From: Ophiosphaerella korrae
Lineage: Eukaryota; Ascomycota; Dothideomycetes; Pleosporales; Phaeosphaeriaceae
Assembly: GCA_028456385.1 (NCBI GenBank)
Contig: JALNQF010000077.1
Location: forward strand, 62,001 to 126,000
Reading direction: 5' to 3'
DNA: 64,000 nt
Below the pieces are notes generated by a model, which did not search any database, was not told the DNA's origin, and saw only the letters and a program-made list of their open reading frames with translations. How positions within the stretch are numbered: the stretch's first letter is position 1; each line of letters opens with the position of its first letter. A program made the translations under genes and the position numbers. This document shows positions 11,484-23,849 of the stretch, piece after piece.

Positions 11484-14400
11484 ATGCGCTATATTAACCC
11501 TACGACACTCGACGCGATTTAATAAGCTAAAATAGCGGCTAACTAGACACTAGCTTAGTTATAGAAAAGCCGAGACGAATTAGAACGCGCTAGCTAGTGT
11601 TTGCGTCGCGTAGTATTCGCCTTTACAAACTAGCCTATCGATAATTATACTAGTAACAATATAGCTAGTGTCGGCTAGCTTAATAACTACCTATCTAATA
11701 GTAAACTATCTAGCGGTACTACTTATATAACTACAAATATACTAACGGCTTTCTTAGATAGTAAGATCCTTAAGGGGCTCTATAGTATTCTTAAAGTTAT
11801 AGCTAAAGTATAAAACAATTCTTACTAAATCTAATCTATAAGTAATAAAATTTACAAACAAGTATAGAACATGTACGATAAGATAATAGGCGAACCTACT
11901 AGTAATAATCCTAATAACGAAAGTATAGAGGAGAGAGCTAGGAGTAGGAATAAAGAGTAGAGAGAAGAAAGGACACGAGGCGAAAAGGAGTAGGAGAAGG
12001 AGGAAGGCTACACACGAGGCACCGACGAGGAAGAATAGGGGGAGCCGAAGAAGAGGAGAAAGAGTATAGATAAGGAGATAAGCGTACGCTCGAAGTAGAT
12101 AAGGAGTAGAGCGAGGGTCGTACGCTTAAAGTAGACGAAGAGTAGAGCAAAGGTTGTACACAACGCAGGCGAGGATAAAGAGTAGGGACTAGCTAATAGT
12201 AAGATAGATAGGACTAATATAGTAGGACAAGCCCTTAAAGATAGAAGATTTGTAGGTAGAAGACATAATTATAGTACTACTATTCTAATACTAACACCTT
12301 TAAGGCAATACGAAGTCCTTATATTTAAATATTTAACTAAGGACCTCTGCGATAATATAACTATAACATTAGAACTTTTCTTACGCAACTACTATATACA
12401 GAAAGTAGGTATAGTCTATATACGCGTTATTAACGCCTCTACAACCCTCTTTATAGTAGGTCTACTTTTAGAGTCTACTTTAATTAGGGTAAACGCGTAT
12501 ATCTTATACAATATATTTAAATCTAGTAGCAAAGGTGCTATATACTTATTATTAAGAAAACCTTCCTAAACTAAGTTATAGATAATAGAGTTCTAGATGC
12601 TAAACTTCTTATTAACTTAACCTCTAAGCTAGGACCCTAATAACGCTTAGCTTTAGTAGATTTTTTAAGACTTCTGTAATTTACTGCTAACAAAACTACT
12701 TTAGTATTTAATTAGACTCTTAGATATGTTTAACGAGAAATACTACCTAAAATAGCTACTTTTAACTAGTCCTTAGATACGAGAAGTATTAACACGCGAA
12801 ATTCCTAGGGTGAGCGAGAGTTACATTTACGCTAGTTATTCTAAGCAACTAACTAGAACTAATATCTACGTTAAAGACTATAAATAGTCGTTAGCTAACT
12901 TTTTAATATGTAGCGAGCCTAAGCTATAGTTAAGTATAGAAAGGTAGTTGAATCCTTCTCTAGAGTACTATTTAGATATTATAGTATCTACTATTAGTAA
13001 CCTTAGAACGTGTTTATAGAGATATTGTTATCTTAACATCTTATTATTGCTTAATCTACTTAATAAATAGGGCGTTAAGTACTATATTAAGGCCTACTAT
13101 CTAGGCTAGCTTATATTTACTATGCTAAACGTATATTATTAGATTATTAATATAGGGCTAAATCTAGCTAAGGCGATTAACTATAGAATAGAGGCTACAC
13201 CTCTAATACTAGTTAGATACTAGTTCTGTAACCTAACTTTGTACGCTAAGTAGTATCTACTATTGTTAGTAAACTTTGTTACAAGTGTCTCTAATAAGTA
13301 GAAGGGTTCTACTCTTAAAGTACTAGTGTTAACTAAGAAGCATTATCTAATAAACGAACTTAAGATTAATAGCCTAGGTATTAGGGAGTACCTTCTTTCT
13401 AATATTAGCTACTAAAAGTTAATTGTGTTACTTATATTGATTATAAGTTAATAAACATTCTACTACCTTTTTAGTGTAATTAATGTATAGCGGCGAGTAC
13501 GTAGTTCGAGTAAGACGACTTAGATAGATACTTTAATGTAGATACCTACGTCGAAACACGCTTGTCTAGTAATATATAATTGCACAATAGCTACACTATC
13601 TAACTAAGTTGATATTAGTATCCTTTAAAAACAATTAAATAAGTATACCTTTACTAAGCTTATTAATAAGCTTAAAGGTAAAGATACTTAGTATATAAAT
13701 AAGTAATTACTTAATAAGATTATTAAGGAATATAAGAAAGAGGGTATCTCTAAGACTTATAAAATATTAATTAGGAAGATTAGTTAATAGTCTAAATAGA
13801 TTAACTAGTGTAGTACGTTTAGTAAGGGCCTCTTACTATTATTACCTCTTTATTGCAAGTTGCCTTACTTTATTGCTTATAACTATTTCCTAAAGAGTTC
13901 TTAGGAAGAGATCTAGAGCTTCTATAATTAAGTAGAGGGTCCTAATATTTATATTATAATTAAAAAATTATATATCTCTAGTTAGTCTATAAATAACTTA
14001 CTTACTACTAATAATAAGGTTCTCTACTAATTTAAGTAGATAGACGATAGTAGATATTCTATAACAAATAATTAGTTTTCTACTTCTAACACGCTCTGCT
14101 TAGAGTAATTAGACAATATAAATAAGAGTATTAGTAATACCTAGACTATAACGCTAGACCTATCTATATATCGTAAACTAGATATTAGTGCGCTTTTAGC
14201 TAAGCTTAAGCCCTAGCTATTAGTTAAGGGTAATACCTAGGACCGCAATTTAGACTAGCCTAGAGAGCAACTATAGGACCTAACGATTGTTAGTAGAGGA
14301 AATTAGCATTACAATACATACCTAATAGCTTATTAGTAATATAACTATATAGCTAACCTACTAGGGAGGCGATATTGTATTACTATTAATCCTCGAGGGC

Positions 14401-15420
14401 GTCGTATTATTATAGTATCTGTTCCTAATAACGCTAGCAAGCCTATATATAAGAAGGACGAGTATATTAGAGAATTTATTAGTAATCTCTATCCGCTAAA
14501 CTATAAAGACTGTAATAGTATGTACTTTAATTTATATTAACTTACGCAACCTTATTATTTATATTATATAAAGACTACGAACTAGACTTATCTTATAAGC
14601 TATTCTTACGAGGCTTATATATCGTTTAACGTAGAAAAGGTAAGAAGAAGAGTATAGGTAATACTTTAGGTAATTTAGCTAATATAACTTAGCACGATTA
14701 TTTTAGCAGGATACGATAACTTCTCTAAGAACGCTAATAGGTTTTAAAACTATGTACACTGTAAGGGTCTATACAAGATAAAGGTATTAGTATAATCTTG
14801 TACCTAAAATTACAGTTAAGTAACTTGTTACACGCATTTATTACTATAAGAGATTTATTAGTATATTTAAAATGCAGCGTAGTAGGCTTTTAGGTTTAAA
14901 ATATCTATTATCTACATTATTTAGTATTATACTAAATATGTGCCCTAGAAATAAACGCTTACCCTCTCTCTATTACTGCCCTTAGTAAACTAATTATAGA
15001 TAAGGAGATACTAGATAGAATCTCGCGATAGTTCTACGTAGTACTATAATGTTCTTTATATATATATAACTCTTAATAGCGACGTACTATAACTTGCTAG
15101 TAGGCTATCTTCTAGTGTACGCCTAACTTCTCTACGCTAGCTTCTTACTCTTAGCTAGGTATAATAGGCATGTTAAAGCATAATAAGGATAGACGAGATA
15201 ATACGAGTACAACAAAGTAGTAGACAATAACTATTAACGTATAGTATAGTAAGTAGGAATACTAAATATGTTTTTAAGATAGTGTACTATATAAATAGGC
15301 TCGTTCTCTAGTAGCCTAGATTATATAGTATCTAAGTAGAGAGGTGTAGTATTACTTACAATACCCTTCTTATTATTATTGCGGACGTATGTTAAAAAAG
15401 ACAAATACTAAAATATTAAG
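11484..15420 (+). pseudogene. giant RIP-degraded frame of unknown function, about 1,300 codons
   Basis: From the ATG at 11,484 (MRYINPTTLDAIQQAKIAAN) one frame runs about 3.5 kb with only Gln-type stops. It appears to shift frame near 14,990, where TAACTAATTATAG-like sequence could be an intron end or an indel, and continues to about 15,420. The first 60 residues are helical and Gln-rich. Residues 130-240 (about 11,880-12,200) are extremely charged Glu/Arg/Lys, purine-rich DNA. After that comes a long Leu/Ile/Tyr-rich body. No known domain was recognised. It begins 60 bp after MITE copy B. The continuity strongly suggests a real ancestral gene. Confidence 0.55.
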
Positions 15421-16014
15421 TATAGCCTAATCTAGCCTTTAGCAATACTATTAACTCCTAAGGTTTCTACTATTTATCCTCGTATCTAACTTTACTATCT
15501 ATAATAGCTCTTACTAGTCTTAGATCGATTATATACCTTAATTCGGCTAGTACTTTAGTAGGCTAGAAAGGGTAGTAATGCGCTGTAATTTAAGGTAAAG
15601 CTAATAAAATTATCCCTTAGTAAGAACAAATCTTAAAGCTATATTGTGTATAGAGATAGCTATAAGAGTTTTTTCTATGTTAGGTCTAGGATGTTGCCTA
15701 CTAGATTAAAGTGCTGCGGATTCGGGATAGAGTAAAAAAGATATTCTTTCTGGCTTTAATTGTCCTCGTTATAAGTAACTAGCTTTAAGAAGCTAACTTT
15801 AGCAGCAAAATTGTCCTCCTATAAATAAGAATCTAGGTTAAAGAGATTAACGTATAGCTATACGTAATTGTCTATAGATATATATAAGTTTAACATTATT
15901 CTTAGAAGGGCTTACACTTTTTAAATTTTCTAGTAACGTCCCTCCCTAAGTAGTAGGGCACCTTCTGTGCTAGGACGCAAAGATTATTTTAATATCTTTA
16001 CTTCTTCTTCCTCT

Positions 16015-16700
16015 ATACTTAGAGTTATAGCTAGCATCTTACTATTCTTTAGAGATTAAAGCTTAAACCTTTAGCCTTTAGATACAATATTTTAACGATA
16101 TTAATTATGTTGTTAATTGTTCTATTTATTGTGTATAACCTAGCTCTAGGTTTATACCCTTACTTAACTGTAGTTAGTAAGGAATTACCTAGTCTTAATT
16201 TAATAGAATAATAGCCTAGTAAATAGAGAGTATTTCTCTTAAATCTAGCGTTACTTAGTGTATTAGGGTATATACTTTAAGTTCCTCTAGACTACTCCTC
16301 CTACCTAAAGTTATTCTTACTAGCACCTTTGTTAACGTCCTCTATATCTTCTACGTTATTTAGCTTAACGTAGTAGAAGTCCTTATAGTTTAGATTGTTA
16401 TATAGGTTAGACTTAGTGTATCCTATTATTGCCTAGTTAGTCTAAAGCGTAAAGACTATCTAAGACTCTATAGAGTTATTATTAACGTTAAGCTTATATA
16501 GTTGCTAGCTAGTAAGAAAGAAAACTACGTTACTAGGTTTAATATACATCTAGTAACTAGTCTCTAGGAGCCTATACCCTTAGCGTATATAGTTGTAGGT
16601 AGGCTTATTAACTCTATAGAGGTAAGCAGCAGCTTTCTTTAGTGTATTATCGAGTGTCGCGACTAATTCCTCTATAGCTAATGCGAGAGTAGCAGTCTTC
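16015..16700 (-). pseudogene. RIP-degraded frame, unknown protein
   Basis: About 225 codons on the minus strand with Gln-type stops only. It begins with a helical stretch (TLALAIEELVATLDNTLKKA) and contains an acidic segment NNVEDIEDVNKGAS. It converges with the giant plus-strand frame that ends near 15,420. Family not recognised. Confidence 0.4.
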
Positions 16701-17389
16701 TATTAGCGCGCAGTAGATATAAATAGCGTAGCCTAGTACTACAACTAGATACTAAACTAAGCCTACAAGAAGTTCTAGCTATAGGCGCTAGTAGTATAGA
16801 ATAGAAGTTTTAACTATAGAAGTTAGTATATTAAGGTAATTTTACGCACAATCTAAGGGTATACCTTTCTTATTAACTCTACTACACGTAGTAAAGCCTA
16901 TTTATTTTTAATAGAAATAGCTCCTCTAAAGTAGACTACAGCATAGTAAAGAATATTAGCACTATTACTATTAATGTAGTTAAGGTTTGGAATTATAGTG
17001 TACTTAATTAATCTAGTGTTTAGAATAGTGTCTATACCTTAACTTATTACTGTATCCTACTCTATCTTGTAGAGTCGGGGCTACTACTTAGGGCTGTACT
17101 TAGACTCTACAATATAGAGCTGTATTAACTAAGCAACAACTAAATCTTGCGTCTAACACACTACTACTCTATAAGAAGACCTCGTTTAGCACGACAACTA
17201 GCATAATCTCTATAATAACGCTAATTCGCACTATATTCGAATTTATACCGAAATTTTAGCTAATTACCTACCCCTTAGTAGTTAGTTTACTCGATTGCGA
17301 ATAGAATTAGAGAATATTTAGGCTCTTACCCTTCGCGTCTATAGATATTCTAACTAACTTCAAGTATACCCCTAGTATTATTTATTACC

Positions 17390-18490
17390 TATCTTACAAA
17401 GAAGGATTTAAAGGGCCTATTAAGCTATAGTAGTTGTAATATTATTAGGAGACTAACTATTATATTACTTAAGATATACACACAATCTATTACTACTAGA
17501 TAGGTTTAAATACTATAGGATAGAATATACTAGTCCTTGTACGTACAACAAATTTACTAAGCATTTAATTCGAGAGGGCTATCTTAATAGTAATACTCTA
17601 AAACCTTTAATAAACTAATTAAGGACACAGCTACTAAACTCTCTCTAACTAGCTTGTACTAGTCTTGAACTAGAGGCTAAGGATATAGCAGGTATCCTAA
17701 CACAAGCTGCTACAGAAATATTATATTGCAAGAGCCTTCTAGAAATAACTCTAGGATTAGTTAATGCCTAGGTAACTCTCGAAGAGAGGCTTAGATTTTC
17801 CTAATTATCTCTTGCTAAGGCTAAAGAGGAGAACTTAGCCTTAACTAACGCCTAGGTAAGTATTAAAGGAGAGCTCTAGTCTTCTTAATTATCTCTTACT
17901 AAGGCTAAAGAAGAAAATACGACCCTATATAAGGTTAAGATAGCCCTTTAAAGTAGAATCAAGTAGTAGTCTACTTGTACTAAAATTATAACCTAGAAAA
18001 ATAACGTAGGAACTTCTAAGGAAATCCTACAAGGGCCTTATTAGAGGAAGTGACAAGCTAATACTATAGAGTATATTTGTAGTTAGCCTAAACAACTTTA
18101 CATCGAAGAAAAGTAAAACAATATAGTAGACGCTATAGTTTACACAAATATATAGGTAATAGCGTAAATTTAAAAGGTAGCTATTACAGCAGCACACATT
18201 AAGTAGCTTTGTAGGCAGGTAATAATAAGTTTGTAGGACTACTACTTGATATAGGTACTAATATTAACTTATAGGCCTTAGTAACGAGGCTAGTACCTAC
18301 ATCTACTACTTAGTACAAAAGAGAAATAGTAGGGCATAGTATTACGCCCCTTGCGCTAAGGTTTTCTTAGGATATTTATAGTATACAGCGAACTACTTAT
18401 TCTTTACGTAGACTAAGTCTGTTAGATATAGTATTTGATACTATATATAGACACCCTAATCTCCTAGAATCTTATCTACTCTCCTAAGTA
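17390..18490 (+). pseudogene. RIP-degraded coiled-coil protein with internal repeats
   Basis: A frame of about 365 codons in which the middle (about 17,750-17,950) holds two copies of a roughly 29-residue repeat, QLSLAKAKEEN then QLSLTKAKEEN, each preceded by NAQV. The heptad-like Leu spacing predicts a coiled coil. A more hydrophobic N-terminal part precedes it. One TGA and several TAG/TAA interrupt the frame. Function unknown; a structural or coiled-coil scaffold role is the only thing the sequence suggests. Confidence 0.5.
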
Positions 18491-18522
18491 GCTAGTAGTT
18501 CTATCTAAAGGTCCTATTATAT

Positions 18523-18905
18523 TTTACATTGTCTACTTACTTAGAGTTGTCTTGTTTATTGCTAATAATAGTAATAGCTATCGTACTACACTCTTACACG
18601 AGAATTCTCCTAAACCTAATACCTTAGACCTAGTATTATCTAAAACGTTTGCTAAATTAAGAGTAGTTTTTTATATATTCTTAGCTGCTCTCGTATATAT
18701 ATACAAAAGGCCTAACTAATTAGTTAGAGCGCAGCTAGTATAGGTATCGAATGCATTACTACTATACTAGGGGTTAGCTAAGCTTTAGGCGGATATAGTC
18801 TATACTAGTATCTTACTTAGTCTAAGTAATTTGTTCTCTATCGCTATTCTTAATATATTTATTTAAATTAATGCTAGTCTAGACTCTATCTATATTAGAT
18901 TTAAA
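18523..18905 (-). repeat. paralogous block, copy 1 (inverted relative to 37.4 kb)
   Basis: About 380 bp align, in opposite orientation, with 37,380-37,755. Shared landmarks include GGCCTAACTAATTAGTTAGA and the region around CATTACTACTATACTA. On the minus strand both copies can be read in the same frame, with RLKLSQPLVQQQC here and YLKLSQPLVQQQC there, so the block is coding in origin. Differences between the copies are mostly transitions. Protein family not recognised. Confidence 0.7.
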
Positions 18906-18909
18906 GGGG

Positions 18910-19495
18910 GTTATAGTAGGTTAATAAAAAGGCTTTTTTGTAATAGCTATATAAGGGCCTTACTAGAAATAGATACTAAGGCTTTTAGAAAAGCCTTATT
19001 TTAGATTAATTACTTATAACTTAAAGGCACTTAGGTATAAATTGAATTAATTTAAACTCGAGTAAAAAAAAAAATAAGTAGATTAATTAATCTCTTTTCT
19101 TCTATCTCTAGCCCTACGCTCTATCTATATATCTACACTATAGTAGTCTTAGCTAGGTCTCTTAAGATAGTAGTAAGCTAGATCTTTAGTACTTATTCTA
19201 TTAAGGTACTAGTTCCTTTGTTATATTAGTTGTACTAATATAGTCTATCTCTTTATATATAAGATTCTTTGTTTAATTCCTTTGTTTATAAAGGTTAAGG
19301 CTATAATCTTTTTAGCTATAGTAAGGTTAGTAGCTTAGTAGTTATTACGCTTGTGCGCTAAGCTAATTAATAATTACGCTAACTACACTAGCCGCTAATA
19401 TCTACTCCTAAATAATAAACAAGAACAGGAGCAATAGAAAATTTAGTATAGATTCCTACTCGATGCCGACGGTTTGCACAAAGCTCCTCTCTAAG
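18910..19495. other. no gene recognised
   Basis: AT-rich spacer with A- and T-runs (about 19,055-19,075). Around 19,460-19,500 there is a slightly GC-richer patch with retained TGC/GCA words. Nothing supportable beyond that. Confidence 0.3.
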
Positions 19496-19499
19496 GAGG

Positions 19500-19918
19500 G
19501 CTTTAGAGAGTACTTGATATAGGAGCTAGTACTAGGTAATAGGTAATTGCGTTAGTAGAAAAATATGCTAGCGCGTTAGTAACTACAGTAAATCTATCCC
19601 CTAACATAATACTAATAGAAACCTATCTAAACTACGGCTTCTTAGTTAACGACGCTAAAAGTTATATAAGAATAGAGAATAACGAATTTAACTATATTTA
19701 TATACGCCTTCTCTATAGACTATATAATCTAGATCGTTTTATTAAGCGTACTTCTAAAGCTCTTATGCTTAGTAAGTACGTTAAGATTAAAGAGTTTAAG
19801 TTTCTGCTATAGTTTTATAACTTAGACAAGGTAACTAGCTTAAGAGTCTACTAATATTTGCTAGGAGAACATTCTAGGAGATAAACTAGCACGAAGAGGA
19901 AGTCTAGTATTTGCTAGC
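19500..19918 (+). pseudogene. short RIP-degraded frame, unknown protein
   Basis: About 140 codons with very few stops, including NDAKSYIRIENNEFNYIYIR and MLSKYVKIKEFKFLLQFYNL. Lys/Asn/Tyr enrichment fits RIP of an originally Glu/Asp/His-rich protein. No family recognised. It ends about 300 bp from the converging reductase-domain frame. Confidence 0.35.
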
Positions 19919-20215
19919 TAATTTAAGAACTAAAATCTATAGTAAAGAGATCTAAGCCTTAATAAATATCGCACTTTCTAGGCTCGAAAGCTATACATCG
20001 ATTGATTAGGTATTTATCTACTAGTTCCTTATTATATCTATTATACTAATACTATTTAGCTAGGAATATAGTATAGCTCTAATACTCTTTTAGTTACGAA
20101 TCACGCTCGTTATATAAGATAGACTCTCTATTACTTGATATAGAGATAAAGAGATAATAAGTATATAATAAAGTAGAATTACCTAAGTTTTTAATAGATT
20201 AATGTATTCCTAAAT

Positions 20216-21460
20216 CTATAGCTTGCTTTTGTTACTCCTAGGTCTTAACTCCTATCCTAACATCTAAAGCTCTAGCTAATCTATAGTAATACGATTAAGC
20301 CTTAGTAGTACTCTAGAGGCGTTTTTAGTTTCGAATATTATATTGTATTCCCTTCTATCTACTACCTTTTACTAGAAGTCTAGTAGTTTTACTATATCTA
20401 GTTTAAATAGATCTAGCTACTATAGTAGACTTATCTCCTTTGTAACTAAGCTAAATCTATCTTATAGTGTTGCTAATAGTAGGCTCTAAGGCGTAGGGTT
20501 AGGATACACTATATTATAAACTTAAGTTGCTTTTTTGCCTTACTTACTATTAGTAATTGTAGTAATTCCTTTAGCGAGAGTATTTACAAGAATCTAATCT
20601 AGAGGCTGTATATAAGTTAGCTAATACGCTTTCTTCTTACTTGCTCTAATTATAGATAAAATCTACCCTTACTAGGGCTAGGTAATCTGCGCTAGACTAG
20701 TCGAACTCGGTCTACTAATCTAGCCTGCACGGACAATAGCAATATAAAGTCTAGAGATAGTACTTGCGTATTTAAGAAGTATCTTAGCAATGTATTTACT
20801 TTAGCTATATCTGTGTGCTATAGCGTAGGTAAAATCTTAAATAACATCTTCTAGTATCTTTAATTAGCTAGGATTCTTCTAGGTCTATTTACTAATAGAA
20901 CAAATTAATAAGATAAATATAATACGTAGGAACTTCTAACTTAATATAGCGAATATAATTGTATTTTACACGCCCTTAAGTAACGGCTCGAAATCCTTTA
21001 GTAGTAGACCCTAGTTAGCGTTCTAAGTATTAAAGATAACCTTATCTATTTCTGTAGTAAGTAGTTTTATTTCTATATCCCTTAAGCCTAAGTTTAGCTT
21101 AGTAATGTTAGTAACAAAGAAGCGTAAGCGAGTAAAGTCTAAGGATCTGCGTCCTATCCTCTATAGAGCTAAGACAGTTTAATTTCTTATATTACTGCTC
21201 CTATTAACGTAGAAGATCTTAGATATAGTATTCTTGCTAAGTAGAGATTTGATAATATAGGGGCTAAGAAAGCTAGTTAATCCGATAATTATAATTGTCG
21301 TTAAAGCTATAAATATATTAGCCTCTTTTAAAGTTAGTAGTAGACGCTCGTCTAGATCTTTTGACATTCTTGCGATGTTATAGTAGTAGTGTTTTATATC
21401 TAGAAGCTTTTTAGTTTAGCTTAGACTTAGTAATACTACTAGTAATAATTAATAGCTAGC
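20216..21460 (-). pseudogene. RIP-degraded thioester-reductase (R) domain of an NRPS-like/adenylate-forming reductase
   Basis: This is an SDR-type NAD(P)H domain that would release a carrier-bound acyl chain as aldehyde or alcohol. From about 21,460 the frame gives a short linker and then IALTTIIIIGLTSFL at about 21,265-21,310, the RIP product of a TGxTGxxGS dinucleotide-binding loop. FAILSQKFLRIIFIL and IDKVIFNTQNANQG follow. HRYSQSKYIAKILL carries the SDR Tyr-x3-Lys pair (Tyr codon 20,807-20,809, Lys 20,795-20,797), and IVRAGQI comes after. The predicted stop is at 20,216-20,218. The in-frame ATG at 21,367 is internal, because the frame stays open upstream. The adenylation domain was not found. 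It is the first member of the metabolite-type trio with the MFS and CYP505 genes. Confidence 0.7.
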
Positions 21461-21504
21461 GCTTTCAAGTAAGATATAACTAACTCTCCTCTAATCGTAT
21501 TATG

Positions 21505-21594
21505 TAGGATAAGATTATATAGGACGACACTACATAGGATAGTACTATATAGGATAGTACTATATAGGATAGTACTATATAGGATAATACTACA
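21505..21594. repeat. 15-bp tandem repeat, six copies
   Basis: Unit TAGGATAGTACTATA, six copies with the outer ones diverged (AAGAT, CGACACTACA). It lies just upstream of the reductase-domain frame on the minus strand, where the unit reads as a five-residue repeat (ILYST). It has the same 15-bp period and a related TATCCTA core as the array at 32.1 kb. Confidence 0.85.
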
Positions 21595-21639
21595 CAAGGA
21601 TAAAATATATAGTTTTAGGTAACGTAACAAATATCGCTA

Positions 21640-22830
21640 AATAAATCGACACGAGGTTTTGTTAGTGTTTATAATATAAACAGTATTTATTAATATAAGT
21701 ATATAGTAGTAGCGCGTGTATAGTTAAGTAAAATAGCACCTAATTGCTTTTATAGACTTTATATTCTTACAGATCTTTCTACTCTAATTCTAAAAAACTC
21801 TTTATATTTAATTTATTAATTAACCTTACTTGAATTAACGATAAGAGGGTCTTAGAGCCTTAGTTATCGACGACTTCGCACTATATCTTATATAACATCT
21901 ATTTTCTCGATCGCAAAACCCTACACTAAAACTATTAATATCTAGTTATATCTTCTAGGTATAGTTTAGTTCTAGATTAGCGCTACTCGCTTTGTACTTG
22001 CCTGCCCCCTTCTACTTATACAAGACGTTAGAGTAGTTCTTATCTACCTTATAGTAGTAACTTTCTATTTTGCTTGCTTAGCGCTTTACTACATATTTGC
22101 TAATTATATTTACGTAAGTACGTAGTAGCGCCTAGATTATGTTAGAATCCTCTATACTATCTAGGCATCGTTAGTCTCTTTTAACTACTTGTCCTTTAAA
22201 GGCTGCAAGAGTAAAGGGCGAGCCTATGTAGGGTTAGTAATACTAGCCGCTATTATTAGTCTAAATTAGCTTTTAAATATTTAGTATGTCGACTTTAATA
22301 GCTATTGAGCTCGTCTTAGTATATATATAGCTTTAGGTAGACTTACGACCCTCTCTAGACTGTACTACTAGTATTTATATCGATTAAGGCAGCCTATAAG
22401 GCTCCTTATACACTTTTAGGTCTTAATTGCCTTTAATATTATAGGAGGGACTATATACGCTACTCGTCTTCTTAATAAAGCTGTTAGAATAGATCTTAGC
22501 ATGCTAGATACTAGCTATTATATTATATATATTATAGCACTTATAGGAGTATATGTATACGAATAGGGTCTCTTATTAGCGTATTGATGTTAGCTTTCTA
22601 GCGTATAGAGATCCTGTATAGAGGTAGATAGGTACCTTAATTATAAGTTAACGTAATAAGGATAGTTATACCTAGGGACATGTGTTAACAACTCTTGTAG
22701 CTAGGTTTATCTCTATTCTATTCTAAGGTTGTACGAGTTTGTAGTACACTAAATACTTAAGAACGCAAAGATAGTTATATAAGATAATTACGTAGACTTT
22801 TACTATTTAAATTTGCACCCTACTTTTAGT
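21640..22830 (-). pseudogene. RIP-degraded frame upstream of the reductase domain, unknown
   Basis: A minus-strand frame with Gln-type stops, including PYIGSPFTLAAFKGQVVKRD and SNIIQALLRTYVNIISKYVV. In another frame near 21,750-21,870 a stretch ending LLSLIQVRLINKL is loosely like the region after the phosphopantetheine serine of a carrier domain. The key Asp-Ser pair is not visible, so a carrier domain is only a guess. If correct, this would be the middle of the same NRPS-like gene as the reductase domain. Confidence 0.25.
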
Positions 22831-22839
22831 ATTTTTCGC

Positions 22840-23840
22840 AAGAATTCTTCCGTGCGTTTTAACTAAAACTATGCGATATTTTTAAGCAAGCTTTTCCTAT
22901 ATCTAATATCTATTTAGATTTTAGAAATGCAGGGATTTACTTATATACGCTAACGCCGCTAGCCTTAGAAGAGCTCTATAGTAAGCTAAAACTCTAAGTA
23001 ACGTACGTAAAATTAACGCCTAGTCTATATTAATCTATAATAGCGTACAGCGGTATAATAGCCTATCTCTAGCGTTAATTTTTAAAGTTGTTAACTAGCT
23101 TAAAGAAGGAGCTTTAACCTAGGCGCTTTAGGTAGAGCTAATAGGTAACCTAATTACTAGTCTTAAACGCGCTAGCAAGGTAGCTAATAAGTAAAAATAA
23201 TATAAAAGGAAGTAAATCTAGGGAGAAAGAATCTTAATAAAGGGGAGAGGTAGAATATTTAATTGCCTATAAGGATTAACAAGGTAGAAGTTAATTAAGA
23301 GGTAGTTATCTAACTCTAGGACGCTATAGTAAGTGTAAAGAGGCTAGGTATAATATATATATTTACAAAAAGATACTTAATATATAACCTTAATATTAAT
23401 TGTAATTTAAATCTAATACCTTACTACATTGCTAAGTTGTATGCTAATATAAGTGCAAAGAGTTAGTAGGGTACGCAACTTACTACGTAGTTACGTTACT
23501 TAGATATAACTACTAACGTAGTTTATACCGTGCCTGTTAGTAAAATAAACACCTTAACACAATCTTAACGTAAGTAAACATAAGGTTATTAAACTACTAA
23601 CAATAGCTATTATTATAAGATCTTTTAGTAAAGTAGTAAATAGAAGCTTATAATTAATTTATACTATCTATACTTCTTTAGAACCTTAATATTATAGCTT
23701 GCTTATAAACTACGTTACTTATAGACTAAGATTTATAAAATTCTCCTCTACTCTACTACTTTTACTAACACGACTAACTAAGTATCTCTACGTACGCTTC
23801 TATTTATACAAACCTACCTCGTAGTACTGTTGTTAGTCTT
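22840..23840. other. no gene recognised
   Basis: RIP-like sequence between the frame at 21.6-22.8 kb and the C-terminal end of the transporter. A few CpG-containing words survive near 22,960-23,060. No coherent frame was followed. Confidence 0.3.
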
Positions 23841-23849
23841 AATAACACT

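Noticed and set aside
11938..12150. Small minus-strand open frame (Ser/Tyr/Leu-rich)
   Set aside because: It is the antisense shadow of the charged purine-rich block in the plus-strand giant frame.
21179..21367. A separate 62-residue protein starting at the ATG at 21,367
   Set aside because: The frame is open upstream and continues downstream past a Gln-type stop. The ATG is internal to the reductase domain.
21439..21630. Short minus-strand frame rich in ILYST
   Set aside because: It is simply the translation of the 15-bp tandem array; there is no evidence of an independent gene.
21750..21870. Carrier (PCP/ACP) domain next to the reductase domain
   Set aside because: Only the trailing LIQVRL-like part resembles one; the Asp-Ser-Leu attachment site is not visible. 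Mentioned only as a low-confidence possibility.
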